A stretch of 64,000 nucleotides of DNA from Pseudobacter ginsenosidimutans (GCF_007970185.1 NZ_CP042431.1:2914001-2978000), one strand, 5' to 3'; positions 18,446-28,025 are shown, counted from the first letter of the stretch. Notes: a model not told the origin generated them from the letters alone. Program-made: numbers and translations.

Positions 18446-19495
18446 ATGGCTAAGATCGCTAAAAAGAAGATACTGCTTTTCCTGCTCTGGTCTGTGATCG
18501 GAACAGTAGTGGTGGTATTATCTGTGAAAGCCATGAGCATGCAGAAGGAAAAGACCTGCAGCGGTTATACGATCCAGATAGTTGGTGGCGGCGATCATTT
18601 CTTTATCGATAAGAATGATGTGCTCACCATTCTCAATAATAACGGATCGAAGGTGATCAAGGGGCGTTCCCTCAAATCTTTCGATCTGCGCGCAATGGAA
18701 AACCAGATGGAGAACAATCCCTGGATCCGCGATGCGCAACTGTTCTTTGATAATAATGGACAATTGAATGTTTTGATCACGGAGGCCGAGCCGATTGCCA
18801 GGATCTTTACCGTTACCGGCAATAGCTTTTACATAGATACGGCCATGAAGCGTTTGCCGCTCTCTGCAAAACTGTCTGCCAGGCTGCCTGTGTTCACCGG
18901 CTTTCCAACAGACAAGGCCCGCCTGAATGCCACCGACAGCGCGCTGATGGCGGATATCAAAGGAATGAGCCGGTTCATGCAGAAGGAGCCGCTCTGGATG
19001 GCGCAGATCGCACAGGTGGATATTACACCCGACAGAAAATTCGAAATGATGCCCACTATCGGAAGTCATGTGATCGAATTCGGAAATGGACAGGACTTTG
19101 AAAAGAAATTCCGCAGACTGCTGATCTTCTATAAAGATGTGCTCAGCAAAACCGGGATGGACACTTATAGCAGGATCAACGTACAGTTCGACAGGCAAGT
19201 GATCGGAGTGAAAGGAGGGAGGACTGCAACTGCACCCATTCCTCTGCCCGTAAGGGATAGTTCGTTCAGCAGAACAACTTCCACCTTATCGGCAGGCAGG
19301 ACAAATCCCGCAAACACCGAAAAACCACCCATAGATTCCCGACCTGCCGCTATCCGGAAGAACCAGTCCGGAGCCAAGAAAAATCCACCTTCGAAAAGCC
19401 AGTCCTATGAAACCCCGACGAAACAGTTGAACAAGAAGGCAGGTTCAACGGACACCAAACCCAAAGCTGTGATGCCAAAACGCAATTCCCATTAA
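18446..19495 (+). CDS. ftsQ: Cell division protein FtsQ/DivIB
   Basis: The 349-residue protein has a short basic cytoplasmic tail, one transmembrane helix (ILLFLLWSVIGTVVVVLSV, about 9-28) and a POTRA-like plus beta domain to about residue 255, with NPWIRDAQLFFDNNGQLNVLITEAEP as the recognisable FtsQ core (NPWI, then V-x-ITEAEPIARI). It nucleates the FtsQ-FtsL-FtsB subcomplex. The last ~95 residues are low-complexity, rich in Pro, Ser, Thr, Lys and Asn, and likely disordered. It sits between murC and ftsA, as expected. Confidence 0.92.
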   Translation: MAKIAKKKILLFLLWSVIGTVVVVLSVKAMSMQKEKTCSGYTIQIVGGGDHFFIDKNDVLTILNNNGSKVIKGRSLKSFDLRAMENQMENNPWIRDAQLFFDNNGQLNVLITEAEPIARIFTVTGNSFYIDTAMKRLPLSAKLSARLPVFTGFPTDKARLNATDSALMADIKGMSRFMQKEPLWMAQIAQVDITPDRKFEMMPTIGSHVIEFGNGQDFEKKFRRLLIFYKDVLSKTGMDTYSRINVQFDRQVIGVKGGRTATAPIPLPVRDSSFSRTTSTLSAGRTNPANTEKPPIDSRPAAIRKNQSGAKKNPPSKSQSYETPTKQLNKKAGSTDTKPKAVMPKRNSH

Positions 19496-19547
19496 ATCAA
19501 TAACAACACAACTAATCAAATAACAACAACTAAAAACAGGATAGATT

Positions 19548-20927
19548 ATGAACAATGAGCAACAACCCATCATCGTCGGGCTGGACATCGGCACGACGAA
19601 GATTGCAGCGATTGCGGGTCGAAAGAACGAGTACGGGAAACTGGAGATCATTGGGTTTGGTCGAGCCAACTCCAACGGAGTGAAGCACGGTCAGGTTTTG
19701 AACATCGATGAAACCATCAAGGCCATCCGCATGGCACTTGATAACTGCTATGCTTCCAATCCCAACCTGGAGATCAATGAAGTGTACGTAGGTATTGCAG
19801 GGCATCATATCAAGAGCCTGCAAACCCGCGGCGACATTGTACGCCAGCACACGGAAGAAGAGATCACTCACCGTGAGATCGACCAGCTCATCGCTGACCA
19901 GTACAAAACTTATATCCCTGCAGGTGATCAGATCATCGATGTGATCCCGCAGGAATTTACAGTTGACAACTTTCAGAACATCCCGAACCCTATCGGTTAC
20001 GGTGGTGTGAAGATCGGCGCCAACTTCCATATCATTACAGGTGATAAGAATGCCATCCGCAATATCAACCGCGCTGTTGAGAAAAGCGGACTGCATACAA
20101 AAGACCTGGTACTGCAACCGCTGGCTTCTGCTGCGGCTGTGATGGGACATGAAGACCTGGAAGCAGGTGTTGCCATTGTTGACATCGGTGGTGGTACTAC
20201 TGACCTCGCCGTGTTCTATGAAGGTATCCTGAAACATACAGCGGTTATTCCTTTCGGTGGTGAGAATATCACCAATGATATCAAGACCGGTCTTGGTGTA
20301 TTGAAAACCCAGGCTGAACAAATGAAAGTACAGTTTGGCTCGGCTCTTGCTAATGAAGCAAAGACAAATGCATTCATCACTATCCCGGGTCTCCGCGGCA
20401 TGCCTGCCAAAGAGATCAGCGTGAAGAACCTGGCCAATATCATCCAGGCGCGTATGAATGAGATCATGGACTTCGTTACTTACCATCTGAAACAGGTAGG
20501 GCTCGACAATCGTACATTGAATGGCGGTATCGTGCTTACCGGTGGTGGTGCACAACTGCGTCACCTGATCCAGCTGACTGAGTATGTAACAGGATTGAAT
20601 TGCCGAATCGGTTTCCCAACTGAGCACCTGGCAGCAGGTCATATCGAAGAGCTGGCAAAGCCAACTTATTCAACCTGTATCGGTCTTATCCTGAAAGGAT
20701 ACAGCGATTACGAGAACAACCGTAAGCAGTTCGAACATCAGTTCAGGAAGGTTGAGATTCCTGAAACACTGAAGAAGCCAACTGTGATCGAGAATATAAC
20801 AGAAGAAATTGCAGAACCGGAGCAATCCGAAAAAGTAAAGAATCGTAAGGGGATCAAAGATTTCTGGGGCAAATTCAAAGACGGCATCATTGACCTGTTC
20901 AAAGAAGAAGAGGACCACGCTCTCTAA
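19548..20927 (+). CDS. ftsA: Cell division protein FtsA
   Basis: This actin-like ATPase tethers FtsZ to the membrane. The 459-residue protein has phosphate-1 loop VGLDIGTTKIAAIAG (about 9-23), the 1C subdomain with VYVGIAGHHIKS, phosphate-2 VDIGGGTTDLAVF (about 206-218), and GGIVLTGGGAQLRHL as the adenosine motif. The C-terminal end (about 400-459) is charged and finishes with KFKDGIIDLFKEEE, a plausible amphipathic membrane-targeting helix. The 52-base leader after ftsQ is A-rich. Confidence 0.96.
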   Translation: MNNEQQPIIVGLDIGTTKIAAIAGRKNEYGKLEIIGFGRANSNGVKHGQVLNIDETIKAIRMALDNCYASNPNLEINEVYVGIAGHHIKSLQTRGDIVRQHTEEEITHREIDQLIADQYKTYIPAGDQIIDVIPQEFTVDNFQNIPNPIGYGGVKIGANFHIITGDKNAIRNINRAVEKSGLHTKDLVLQPLASAAAVMGHEDLEAGVAIVDIGGGTTDLAVFYEGILKHTAVIPFGGENITNDIKTGLGVLKTQAEQMKVQFGSALANEAKTNAFITIPGLRGMPAKEISVKNLANIIQARMNEIMDFVTYHLKQVGLDNRTLNGGIVLTGGGAQLRHLIQLTEYVTGLNCRIGFPTEHLAAGHIEELAKPTYSTCIGLILKGYSDYENNRKQFEHQFRKVEIPETLKKPTVIENITEEIAEPEQSEKVKNRKGIKDFWGKFKDGIIDLFKEEEDHAL

Positions 20928-21025
20928 CCCTGGACCCATCGATCATTTACTAACCCATTATTAGAAACTGTCTCCGGATGGGCTTTCAGGTGAAGCGAGG
21001 CCTGGTGAGACACAAAACGAAAGCT

Positions 21026-22926
21026 ATGATTCATTTTGATCTACCGAAAGAGAAATCATCCATCATCAAAGTGATTGGTGTGGGTGGTGGTGGCAGCAAT
21101 GCTGTCAATCACATGTTCGCGCAGCAGATAGAAGGTGTGAATTTCATCATCTGCAATACGGACGCACAGGCCATTGCGCAAAGCAATGTGCCCAATAAAA
21201 TACAGCTCGGACCACACCTTACACAAGGTCTGGGCGCCGGCGCCAATCCGGATATTGGCCGTCAGGCTACCGAAGAGAGCCTGGAAGAGATCAAACGCAT
21301 ACTGGAAGTGAATACCAAGATGGCATTCATTACAGCCGGTATGGGCGGCGGCACCGGAACTGGTGGCGCTCCCATCATTTCAAAGATCTGTAAAGACCTT
21401 GGTATCCTCACGGTGGGTATCGTTACCACACCCTTCACCTATGAAGGAAAGAAACGTCAGATCCAGTCTGATGAAGGTATCAAGAGCCTGAAACAATATG
21501 TAGACACCCTGCTGGTGATCAGCAACGATAAGCTGCGTCATCAGTTCGGTAACCTGAAGATGAAAGAAGCGTTTGCGAAAGCAGACAATGTACTGGCTAC
21601 CGCTGCCAAATGTATCACCGATGTGATCAACAGCACAGGCCAGATCAACGTAGACTTTGCAGACGTTTGTACGGTTATGCGTAATGGTGGTGTTGCCATC
21701 CTCGGCAACGCGTCCTGCTCCGGTGAAGACCGTGCACAACGCGCCATTGAAGAAGCGCTCAATTCACCATTGCTGAACGACAACGATATCAGCGGCGCCA
21801 AATGGATCCTCATCAATATCAACTCTGCCGAGAACGAACATGAGTTCACGATGGATGAGGTAGACACTATCCAGAACCACCTGCTGAGCCAGGCCGGTGA
21901 AGGAACAGATGTGATCCTCGGTTTGGGTTACGATAATTCACTGGGAGACCAGATCGGCATCACCCTCATCGCTACCGGCTTTGAGTACAGTGATCCTTTC
22001 ACCAAAAGGCTGCGCAGCCGAAGAAAGAAGAGAAGATCCTCTTCAATCTCAGCCAGCAGCCTGAACCTCCCGTTACGCCTGTACCTCCTGTTGCGAGCCA
22101 GCAACAGCAGCAACAGCAACAGCCACAGGCTTCTGCCACCAGGCCATCGGTGATCATGCCGAAGAAAGAAGAACCTCCGGTGCAGCCACAAATGGTTGCC
22201 GAGCAACCTCCTGCTATCAGGGAAGAGTTGCAACCGAAGCTGGTGGACATGGATTCTCCTTCTGCCTCCACGCCGCTTGTGCTTTTTACGAGCGATGAGC
22301 CTGGGAAAAATACCGTGGATAAAAATGATGAGCCGGAAAGGATTGAATGGGTACTTTCGCAGCCTTCCCAACCTGCTCCCCAATTGAACCAGCAGCAAGC
22401 TAGCAACGCTGCTGCGTCTCAGAGTTCAGGCGGATTTCTCGCGCGACCATCCAATATTTATGCTGATTCCGCATTTGAAGATTCCAAACAAACTAAGCCT
22501 GTGAATCAACCCGTCCAGAACCAAGCCACTGTAAAGCCCGTCAGGGAGGAAGATCCCAATGACATGCAGTTGGTGTTCCGTGATGATATTCCAGCGGCGG
22601 ATGTGCCTGGGGCCCACCAGACTCCACCAGTTGTTATGGCATCTTCTGTTGAGGAACCAGCGATGCTGGACGAAGCAGAGGAGCAAAAACGTCGCGCAGC
22701 CGAAAGGATTCAGAAGTTACGTAACCTGAGTTTCAATATCAACGGCGCTGACCCTAACAATGAGTTTGAAACTGTGCCGGCTTACATCCGCCGCAATCTT
22801 GAACTGTACAACACCATCAGCAGTGTTGAGAATTTCTACAGTAATTACGAAGTAAAAAATGATGAGAATAATAAAACCAGTATCTCTACCATCAACACTT
22901 TCTTAGATGGAGAGAAACCGGATTGA
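21026..22926 (+). CDS. ftsZ: Cell division GTPase FtsZ, reading frame broken by one missing base
   Basis: FtsZ is the tubulin-like GTPase that forms the Z-ring. I choose the ATG at 21026 (MIHFDLPKEKSSIIKV, typical of Bacteroidota FtsZ); an in-frame ATG at 20978 would add 16 atypical residues. Visible motifs are VGGGGSNAVNHM, the tubulin signature GGGTGTGGAP and T7-loop residues (NVDFADV). The frame is normal to FEYSDPFTK, then switches at 22004-22007, and that frame ends at 22153. From there the -1 frame stays open to 22926, encoding KKEEKILFNLSQQPEPP, a Gln/Pro-rich linker and the conserved C-terminal FETVPAYIRRN peptide. Restoring one A in the AAAA run gives one ~633-residue FtsZ. An essential gene is unlikely to be broken, so a sequencing deletion is the favoured explanation. 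Confidence 0.93.
22004..22007 (+). other. Site of frame break in ftsZ (AAAA run)
   Basis: Upstream of the run the frame reads ACC AAA AGG CTG; with a fifth A it would read ACC AAA AAG GCT GCG CAG, joining the GTPase domain to its linker without any other change. Confidence 0.85.
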
Positions 22927-22992
22927 TCCATCGTTCATCTCTTTCCTGTATTAAGTCTATTAAAATACAGCGATTGTTGTTTTTAGTTGTTT

Positions 22993-23024
22993 CCCTCCTG
23001 ATTCCTCGGGAGGGATTTTTTTTT
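22993..23024 (+). terminator. Terminator of the dcw operon
   Basis: CCCTCC (22993-22998) pairs with GGAGGG (23009-23014) and is followed by a run of nine T. It lies 70 bases after the ftsZ stop. Confidence 0.75.
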
Positions 23025-23027
23025 GAC

Positions 23028-23035
23028 TAAATTTG
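23028..23035 (+). promoter_or_regulatory. Bacteroidota -7 promoter element (TAAATTTG)
   Basis: Exact TAnnTTTG match 22 bases before the epimerase ATG at 23058, immediately after the dcw terminator. Confidence 0.5.
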
Positions 23036-23057
23036 TAAAGGCACTCAAATCCTGATT

Positions 23058-23993
23058 ATGCAAACAGTTCTCATTACAGGAGGCACCGGCCTGGTAGGGT
23101 CCGCACTTACCCGATTGCTGGTGAACAAAGGTTACCAGGTGATCATCCTCACACGCAGGTCAAAGCCCGCAGAAGGCGCTGTGTCCTACGCCGAATGGGA
23201 TCCTGCTGCCGGAACCATCGACGTCAAAGCTGTGCAGCAGGCCGATATGATCGTTCACCTGGCGGGCGCCAATGTGGGCGAGAAACGCTGGACAAAAAAG
23301 AGAAAACAGGAAATCCTCGATAGCCGTGTAAAGAGTGCCAACCTCATCGTTCAAACGCTTCAATCGAATCCCAATAAATGTCGTGCCGTGATCAGCGCCT
23401 CTGCCATCGGCTGGTATGGTGATGATAATCTGCGTCCGGCAGGTAAAACCATGTTCACCGAAGAAGCGCCTGCCGACACGCAATACCTTGGCGCCACCTG
23501 CAAGGAATGGGAAGAAAGTATCCAGCCAGTCACGGCCATGGGTAAGCGCCTTGTGATCCTCCGCTCGGGCATCGTACTCAGTAACCATAGCGGCGCATTC
23601 CCCAGTTTCAAGAAGCCTGTGAAAATGGGATTTGCTGCTATTCTCGGCAATGGCAGACAGGTGATCAGCTGGGTCCATATCGAAGACGCTGCGCGCCTCT
23701 ATCTCTTCGCCATCGAAAACGAACATCTCCAGGGCATCTTCAACGCAGTAGCACCGCAGCCCGTCACCAATGAACATCTCACTGTCACACTCGCCCAGAA
23801 AATGAAGGGCAAATTCTATATCTCCATCAATGTTCCTTCATTCCTTCTGAAGATCATCCTCGGCGAAATGAGTGTGGAAGTTCTGAAAAGCGCCACTGTC
23901 AGCAGCGCGAAAATCAGTAAGGCCGGGTTCCAGTTCCTGTATCCAACGATTAATGTGGCCATAGATAGCCTCATAGGTCGCCTCAGGGTATAA
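23058..23993 (+). CDS. TIGR01777-family NAD(P)-binding epimerase-like protein
   Basis: The 311-residue extended SDR protein has the N-terminal nucleotide-binding VLITGGTGLVGSALTRLL (about 4-21), AGANVGEKRWTKKRK, the SASAIGWYGD block replacing the usual catalytic YxxxK region, and FNAVAPQPVTNEHL near the C-terminus. These are hallmarks of the TIGR01777/SDR39U1 (YfcH, SULA-related) family, whose substrate is not known. It has its own promoter. Its stop codon lies inside the left arm of hairpin repeat copy B. Confidence 0.9.
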   Translation: MQTVLITGGTGLVGSALTRLLVNKGYQVIILTRRSKPAEGAVSYAEWDPAAGTIDVKAVQQADMIVHLAGANVGEKRWTKKRKQEILDSRVKSANLIVQTLQSNPNKCRAVISASAIGWYGDDNLRPAGKTMFTEEAPADTQYLGATCKEWEESIQPVTAMGKRLVILRSGIVLSNHSGAFPSFKKPVKMGFAAILGNGRQVISWVHIEDAARLYLFAIENEHLQGIFNAVAPQPVTNEHLTVTLAQKMKGKFYISINVPSFLLKIILGEMSVEVLKSATVSSAKISKAGFQFLYPTINVAIDSLIGRLRV

Positions 23994-24120
23994 AAAATCC
24001 GGCTGCAAAACGAACTGGCGCGGGAGAATAAGTATTTGACTGTGGTTGGTTGGATTGGGGTTTGGTAATTCTATTGGACTGTTTCGCTTACGTTTTGAAG
24101 GCCGGAGTTTTTTTACACCC
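23987..24120 (+). repeat. Long-hairpin repeat, copy B
   Basis: The arms 23987-24004 and 24101-24120 pair through TATAAAAAATCCGGC-type sequence. The outermost three bases are GGG/CCC where copy A has TGA/TCA, a compensatory change. The inner GCAAAACGAACTGGCGCG and TTCGCTTACGTTTTGAAGG blocks match copy A closely. It begins at the stop codon of the epimerase gene and has the same orientation. Confidence 0.8.
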
Positions 24121-24706
24121 TTCGGCTGATGGTGTCGCGGGTGCATCAGTGTTGATAGATAGGTAGCAAGGGCGTCATTTCTTTTGTTTGGGTACTTTTT
24201 GTTTGAGCAATTATCTCGGTTGTTGATTCTTTGCGTTGTTTCAAATGTGAGAAGAAGATTTGACTTTTGTGTTTTGGATGAAGAACTGGCTCTGCTGTTG
24301 GAAAAAAATCAGGGAGTTTAAGTGGCAGATAATGCACATTGCTTTTGATTGGGGTGATTTGAGTTGTTTTTTATTTTTCTCTTTTACACGTCTGGATCGC
24401 AAAGTATGGACGGAGTGTTGCGTTACTGATGTTCTTCTGCGAGTTGAAAACAATATTGCTTTTGTGAAATACTATTGATGGTTGATGGAGTTTTAGTAGT
24501 GTATTATATCCTCAACCAAAACTGTTGCAATATTATCGTGCTGGAGGCGAAGTGATATGATAAGCTGGTCCTGGAAACAAAAGCGAAAAAGCCTGGCTCA
24601 GCACTACATTCACATTCAACCAACCAAAGCCCAATACCACCACAAATGCGCGGGTTTGTTTCCCAACCAGCGTTCATATCCTTCGCCGACTCTCAAAGAA
24701 AAAAAA
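23994..24706. other. Convergent intergenic region with hairpin repeats B and C
   Basis: The 713 bases between the convergent epimerase and metzincin genes hold most of copy B at one end and copy C at the other. The ~425 bases between (24121-24547) are AT-rich. Short frames of 60-100 codons occur on both strands, but none has gene-like composition, a convincing start or a recognisable motif. Confidence 0.65.
24548..24685 (-). repeat. Long-hairpin repeat, copy C
   Basis: Read on the minus strand, the arms (24663-24685 and 24548-24573) pair with small bulges. They have a different sequence from A and B, but the inner core is shared: GGGAAACAAACCCGCGCA on one side and TTTTTCGCTTTTGTTTCC on the other. 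It starts 21 bases after the stop of the minus-strand metzincin gene and runs in the same direction. Confidence 0.75.
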
Positions 24707-25357
24707 TCACCCATGTTTTGAATGATATAAACTACTAAACTCCCCCAAAACCGCAACTCCATTCCCATCAAAATCAAGCTTGTTCAACTTCAGATCCGCA
24801 ACATCGGTGAGTAAGACTCTCCGCCATTGCGGGTCCAGCGTGCCTCCCTTCGCCCCTGGTGTTGCGTTGGGATCGTACTGGTATTGCGGATCACAGAGAG
24901 TGCCACGTGGGAACATGATGCCCGGAGCGCCTTTGCCGCGTATGTCGAGATTGGTGGGGTGTTCCAGACCAAGCGTATGTCCATACTCGTGAGCGGCAGT
25001 AGTGGCGGTTTGTTTCAGGTTGGCGAGTTTGAAGTAGCCGGTATTGCTGCCAAGCCCATCAACGAAGGAAATATCGAGATTGCTGAACTCTTCGATGCGG
25101 AAGAAATTGAGACGGGGGTTATCATTGTACCAGACCTTTTCCGGAGGGAGATCGGGTTGGTAACTGCCTTCGATCTGAAAGCGGAGGAGGAATTCCTGAT
25201 CTTTTATTTTGATGATGGCTTTCGGTTCGTTCCAGATAAAAGCGATATCATCTGCCATTTGCTGTGCCAGCGTTTGATCGGCGGCGTCGCCATAAATGAT
25301 GATACTGGAGTGAATGGTCAGTGTGGCGTTGGTATGATCGAGTGAGGCTTCTCCCAT
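24707..25357 (-). CDS. Metzincin-type zinc metalloprotease-like protein
   Basis: The 216-residue protein contains AAHEYGHTLGLEH (about 132-144), an exact HExxHxxGxxH zinc motif, with PGIMFPRG about 14 residues later as the expected Met-turn; together these define a metzincin fold (matrixin/M10-like). The region before it (about 10-120) is beta-rich and without recognised motifs. No signal peptide is visible at the ATG chosen. In-frame codons upstream (25358-25393) encode a short hydrophobic run (IFFTIFI) but contain no ATG, GTG or TTG before the stop near 25451. The protein is thus either cytoplasmic or its start is misread. The C-terminal LDFDGNGVAVLGEFSSL resembles a dockerin-like or EF-hand DxDGNG loop. 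Confidence 0.75.
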   Translation of the reverse strand: MGEASLDHTNATLTIHSSIIIYGDAADQTLAQQMADDIAFIWNEPKAIIKIKDQEFLLRFQIEGSYQPDLPPEKVWYNDNPRLNFFRIEEFSNLDISFVDGLGSNTGYFKLANLKQTATTAAHEYGHTLGLEHPTNLDIRGKGAPGIMFPRGTLCDPQYQYDPNATPGAKGGTLDPQWRRVLLTDVADLKLNKLDFDGNGVAVLGEFSSLYHSKHG

Positions 25358-25555
25358 ATGAGGTGATTGTTGAATAAAGATAGTAAAGAAGATGGAGGGG
25401 CAATCGGAGCAGGCCGGGAGTGTATGAAGAGTGTATGCCGGGTTGGTGGTTTACTGGGGAAGAGTTGCTGCCGGAGGTATGTGGAGGCTATGCGGGAGGC
25501 ATGGAAGAGGTACGAAAATGGCATGCGGAGAGCAGGTGCCTGCCGGGAAATAGAA

Positions 25556-25590
25556 AGGGGTTGCCCTGACTCAACAGAACAACCCCGTTT
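25556..25590 (-). terminator. Possible bidirectional terminator after the FadN-like gene
   Basis: GGGGTTG and CAACCCC pair across a ~15-nt loop, followed by TTT on both sides. It lies about 55 bases downstream of the fadN-like stop. Confidence 0.4.
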
Positions 25591-25643
25591 TCTCTCATGT
25601 GACCCGACCCCCGTGGGTCTTGAGTCTTTTATCGGGCTAACCC

Positions 25644-28025
25644 CTAGTTGCGAATGGGTTTGCCGCCCTTTAATACGCTTTGAATTCTTTCGAGTGATTT
25701 CTTCTCGCCGCAGAGGCTGAGGAAGGCTTCCCTTTCGAGGTCGAGCAGGTATTGCTCGCTTACGAGGGATTGCTCGCTCAGGTCGCCGCCGCACATTACG
25801 TAGGCCAGTTTTTTGGCTACGGTAACATCGTGGTCGGTTGCGTAGCCGGCGCGCCACATGCCGTTGATTCCGGCGTAGAGTGCGCCGAGCGCTGAACGGC
25901 CGAGGACTTTCACGTCTGTGCGAGCTACCGGCATGGTATAACCGCTATCGTATATTTCAATGACGCTTTTCTTTGCTTCTGCGATCCTTCTTCCCTGGTT
26001 CATTACTATCTCATCATGTCCTTTGCGCAGGATTCCCAGATCATAGGCTTCGGCAGCGGAAGTAGCCACTTTGGCCGTTGCGATGGTGAGGAACCTGTTC
26101 TTGAGGGTGATGCTGTCGGGTTCGTCTTCATGCATTTCATCTGCTGCCCGCAGTGCGAACTCCTTGGTGCCACCGCCACCGGGAATGAGGCCCACGCCCA
26201 GTTCCACGAGACCGATATAAGTTTCTGCAGCAGCGCATACCTTGTCTGAATGCAGGCTCAGTTCGCAGGCTCCGCCGAGGGTGAGTGCATGTGGGGCTAC
26301 AACAACCGGAATGGCTGAATAGCGCGCCCGCATCATCGTTTGCTGGAAGAGGCGGATGGCCATATCCAGCTCGTCGTATTCCTGCTCTATCGCAAGCATG
26401 AAAATCATGCCAACATTTGCGCCGGCACTGAAATTAGGGCCGTCATTCGCGATCACCAGGCCCTTGTAGCCTGATTCTGCGAGTGCAATGGATTTTTGAA
26501 TTCCTTCGAGCACTTCACCGCCAATGCTGTTCATCTTGGTACTCCATTCCAGTCCGAGAACATTATCACCTAAATGATAGGTGCGGCATGAGCTGTTTTT
26601 CCAAACGGTCTGGTTCTCGAAGTTCTTCATCACCAGGAAGGCTTCGCCGCCGGGTAATGCTTTGTATGATTTGGTAGGAATATCGTAGTAGAGCCTGCGT
26701 CCGTTCTCCACTTTGTAGAAGGAGCTGGCGCCGGAGGCGAGCATTTCATCTACCCAGGGGGCCAGGGTGTAGCCGGCTTCTTTCATTTTCTTCACGCTGT
26801 TGGCAACGCCCAGTACGTCCCAGCTTTCAAAGGCACCGATCTCCCAGCCGAAACCCGCCATCATGGCGTCATCCACGCGATAGATATCATCGCTGATCTC
26901 GGGAATGCGGTGTGAGATATAGGAAAACAAGCCATAATGAAAGTGACGATAGAAATCACCTGCCTTGTCCATTCCTGTTACCAGCGCTTTCAGCCTGGTC
27001 TTCAGATCATCGATGGGCTTTGCAGCTTCCACCGTTGCGAACTTTGGTTTCTTGCGTGGCTCGTATTCGAATGTTTCGAGATTGAGTGTGTAGATCTCTT
27101 TTTCACCCCCGGCGCCTTTCCTTTTGGAGAAAAAGCCTTGTCCGGTCTTATCGCCGAGCCAGTTATTGGCTACCATTTTATCCAGCCAGGCTGGGATAGT
27201 GAATGCGGCCCGCTGTTCATCATTTGGACAATTCTCTGCCACGCCTTTGGCAACTTTCACCAGCGTATCGATACCCACTATATCAGCGGTTCTGAAGGTA
27301 GCGGATTTCGGACGGCCGATGATGGGGCCGGTGAGTGCATCGATTTCATCGATGCTCAGTTTCATTTTCTCCACCAGTCCGAAGATGGCCATAATGCCGT
27401 ACACGCCGATGCGGTTGGCGATGAAGGCTGGCGTATCCTTGGCCAGTACAGTGGTTTTGCCGAGTTGAAGATCTCCATAGTGTAAAAGGAAATCGATAAC
27501 GGCAGGATCTGTATATGGAGTAGGGATGATCTCGAGGAGACGCAGGTAACGCGGTGGATTGAAGAAGTGTGTACCGCAGAAATGTTTTTTGAAATCTTCA
27601 CTTCTGCCTTCCGCCATCAGGTGAATGGGAATGCCTGAAGTGTTGGAGGTGATGAGGGTACCGGGCTTACGGTATTTCTCCACTTCTGTAAAGATCTGCT
27701 GCTTGATGTCCAGGCGTTCCACCACTACTTCGATCACCCAGTCGTAGCCCCCGATATCCTTCATATTGTCTGTGAAGTTGCCGGTGCTGATGCGTTTGGC
27801 TACATCTTTGGTAAAAACGGGAGATGGATTGCTTTTGAGTGCGGCCTGCAATGCGTCGTTTACCAGTTTGTTCCTTTCGCCGGGTTTGGTACTTTCTTCT
27901 GCTCCTTTTGCCAACATATCTAACAAGAGTACCTGTAAGCCTGCGCCTGCAAAATGGCAGGCGATCCTCGATCCCATTACACCGCTCCCAAGTACTGCAA
28001 CCTTTCTGATGATGCGATTGGACAT
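25644..28025 (-). CDS. fadN: 3-hydroxyacyl-CoA dehydrogenase/enoyl-CoA hydratase (FadN-like)
   Basis: This is a bifunctional beta-oxidation enzyme of 793 residues. The NAD-binding domain comes first (RKVAVLGSGVMGSRIACHFAG, about 7-27), followed by the HAD C-terminal domain with GTHFFNPPRY and DTPAFIANRIGVY. The crotonase-like domain is C-terminal (about 470-740), with NDGPNFSAGANVGMIF and LVELGVGLIPGGGGTKEFALR. This order is the reverse of E. coli FadB/FadJ and matches Bacillus FadN. No FadA-type thiolase lies next to it, so the partner is elsewhere. On the minus strand TATCTTCG, one base from the -7 consensus, lies about 50 bases before the start. Confidence 0.92.
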   Translation of the reverse strand: MSNRIIRKVAVLGSGVMGSRIACHFAGAGLQVLLLDMLAKGAEESTKPGERNKLVNDALQAALKSNPSPVFTKDVAKRISTGNFTDNMKDIGGYDWVIEVVVERLDIKQQIFTEVEKYRKPGTLITSNTSGIPIHLMAEGRSEDFKKHFCGTHFFNPPRYLRLLEIIPTPYTDPAVIDFLLHYGDLQLGKTTVLAKDTPAFIANRIGVYGIMAIFGLVEKMKLSIDEIDALTGPIIGRPKSATFRTADIVGIDTLVKVAKGVAENCPNDEQRAAFTIPAWLDKMVANNWLGDKTGQGFFSKRKGAGGEKEIYTLNLETFEYEPRKKPKFATVEAAKPIDDLKTRLKALVTGMDKAGDFYRHFHYGLFSYISHRIPEISDDIYRVDDAMMAGFGWEIGAFESWDVLGVANSVKKMKEAGYTLAPWVDEMLASGASSFYKVENGRRLYYDIPTKSYKALPGGEAFLVMKNFENQTVWKNSSCRTYHLGDNVLGLEWSTKMNSIGGEVLEGIQKSIALAESGYKGLVIANDGPNFSAGANVGMIFMLAIEQEYDELDMAIRLFQQTMMRARYSAIPVVVAPHALTLGGACELSLHSDKVCAAAETYIGLVELGVGLIPGGGGTKEFALRAADEMHEDEPDSITLKNRFLTIATAKVATSAAEAYDLGILRKGHDEIVMNQGRRIAEAKKSVIEIYDSGYTMPVARTDVKVLGRSALGALYAGINGMWRAGYATDHDVTVAKKLAYVMCGGDLSEQSLVSEQYLLDLEREAFLSLCGEKKSLERIQSVLKGGKPIRN

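Noticed and set aside
22004-22007. Programmed -1 frameshift in ftsZ
   Set aside because: The run lacks a good slippery heptamer (AAA would re-pair with CAA), and I know of no ftsZ using this. A missing A is simpler.
24146-24478. Short frames of 60-72 codons on both strands between copies B and C
   Set aside because: They are AT-rich, lack start context and motifs, and overlap each other on opposite strands.
25318-25857. 179-codon minus-strand frame across the fadN 3' end
   Set aside because: It is out of frame with the fadN-like and metzincin genes and has Arg/Pro/Ser-rich shadow composition.
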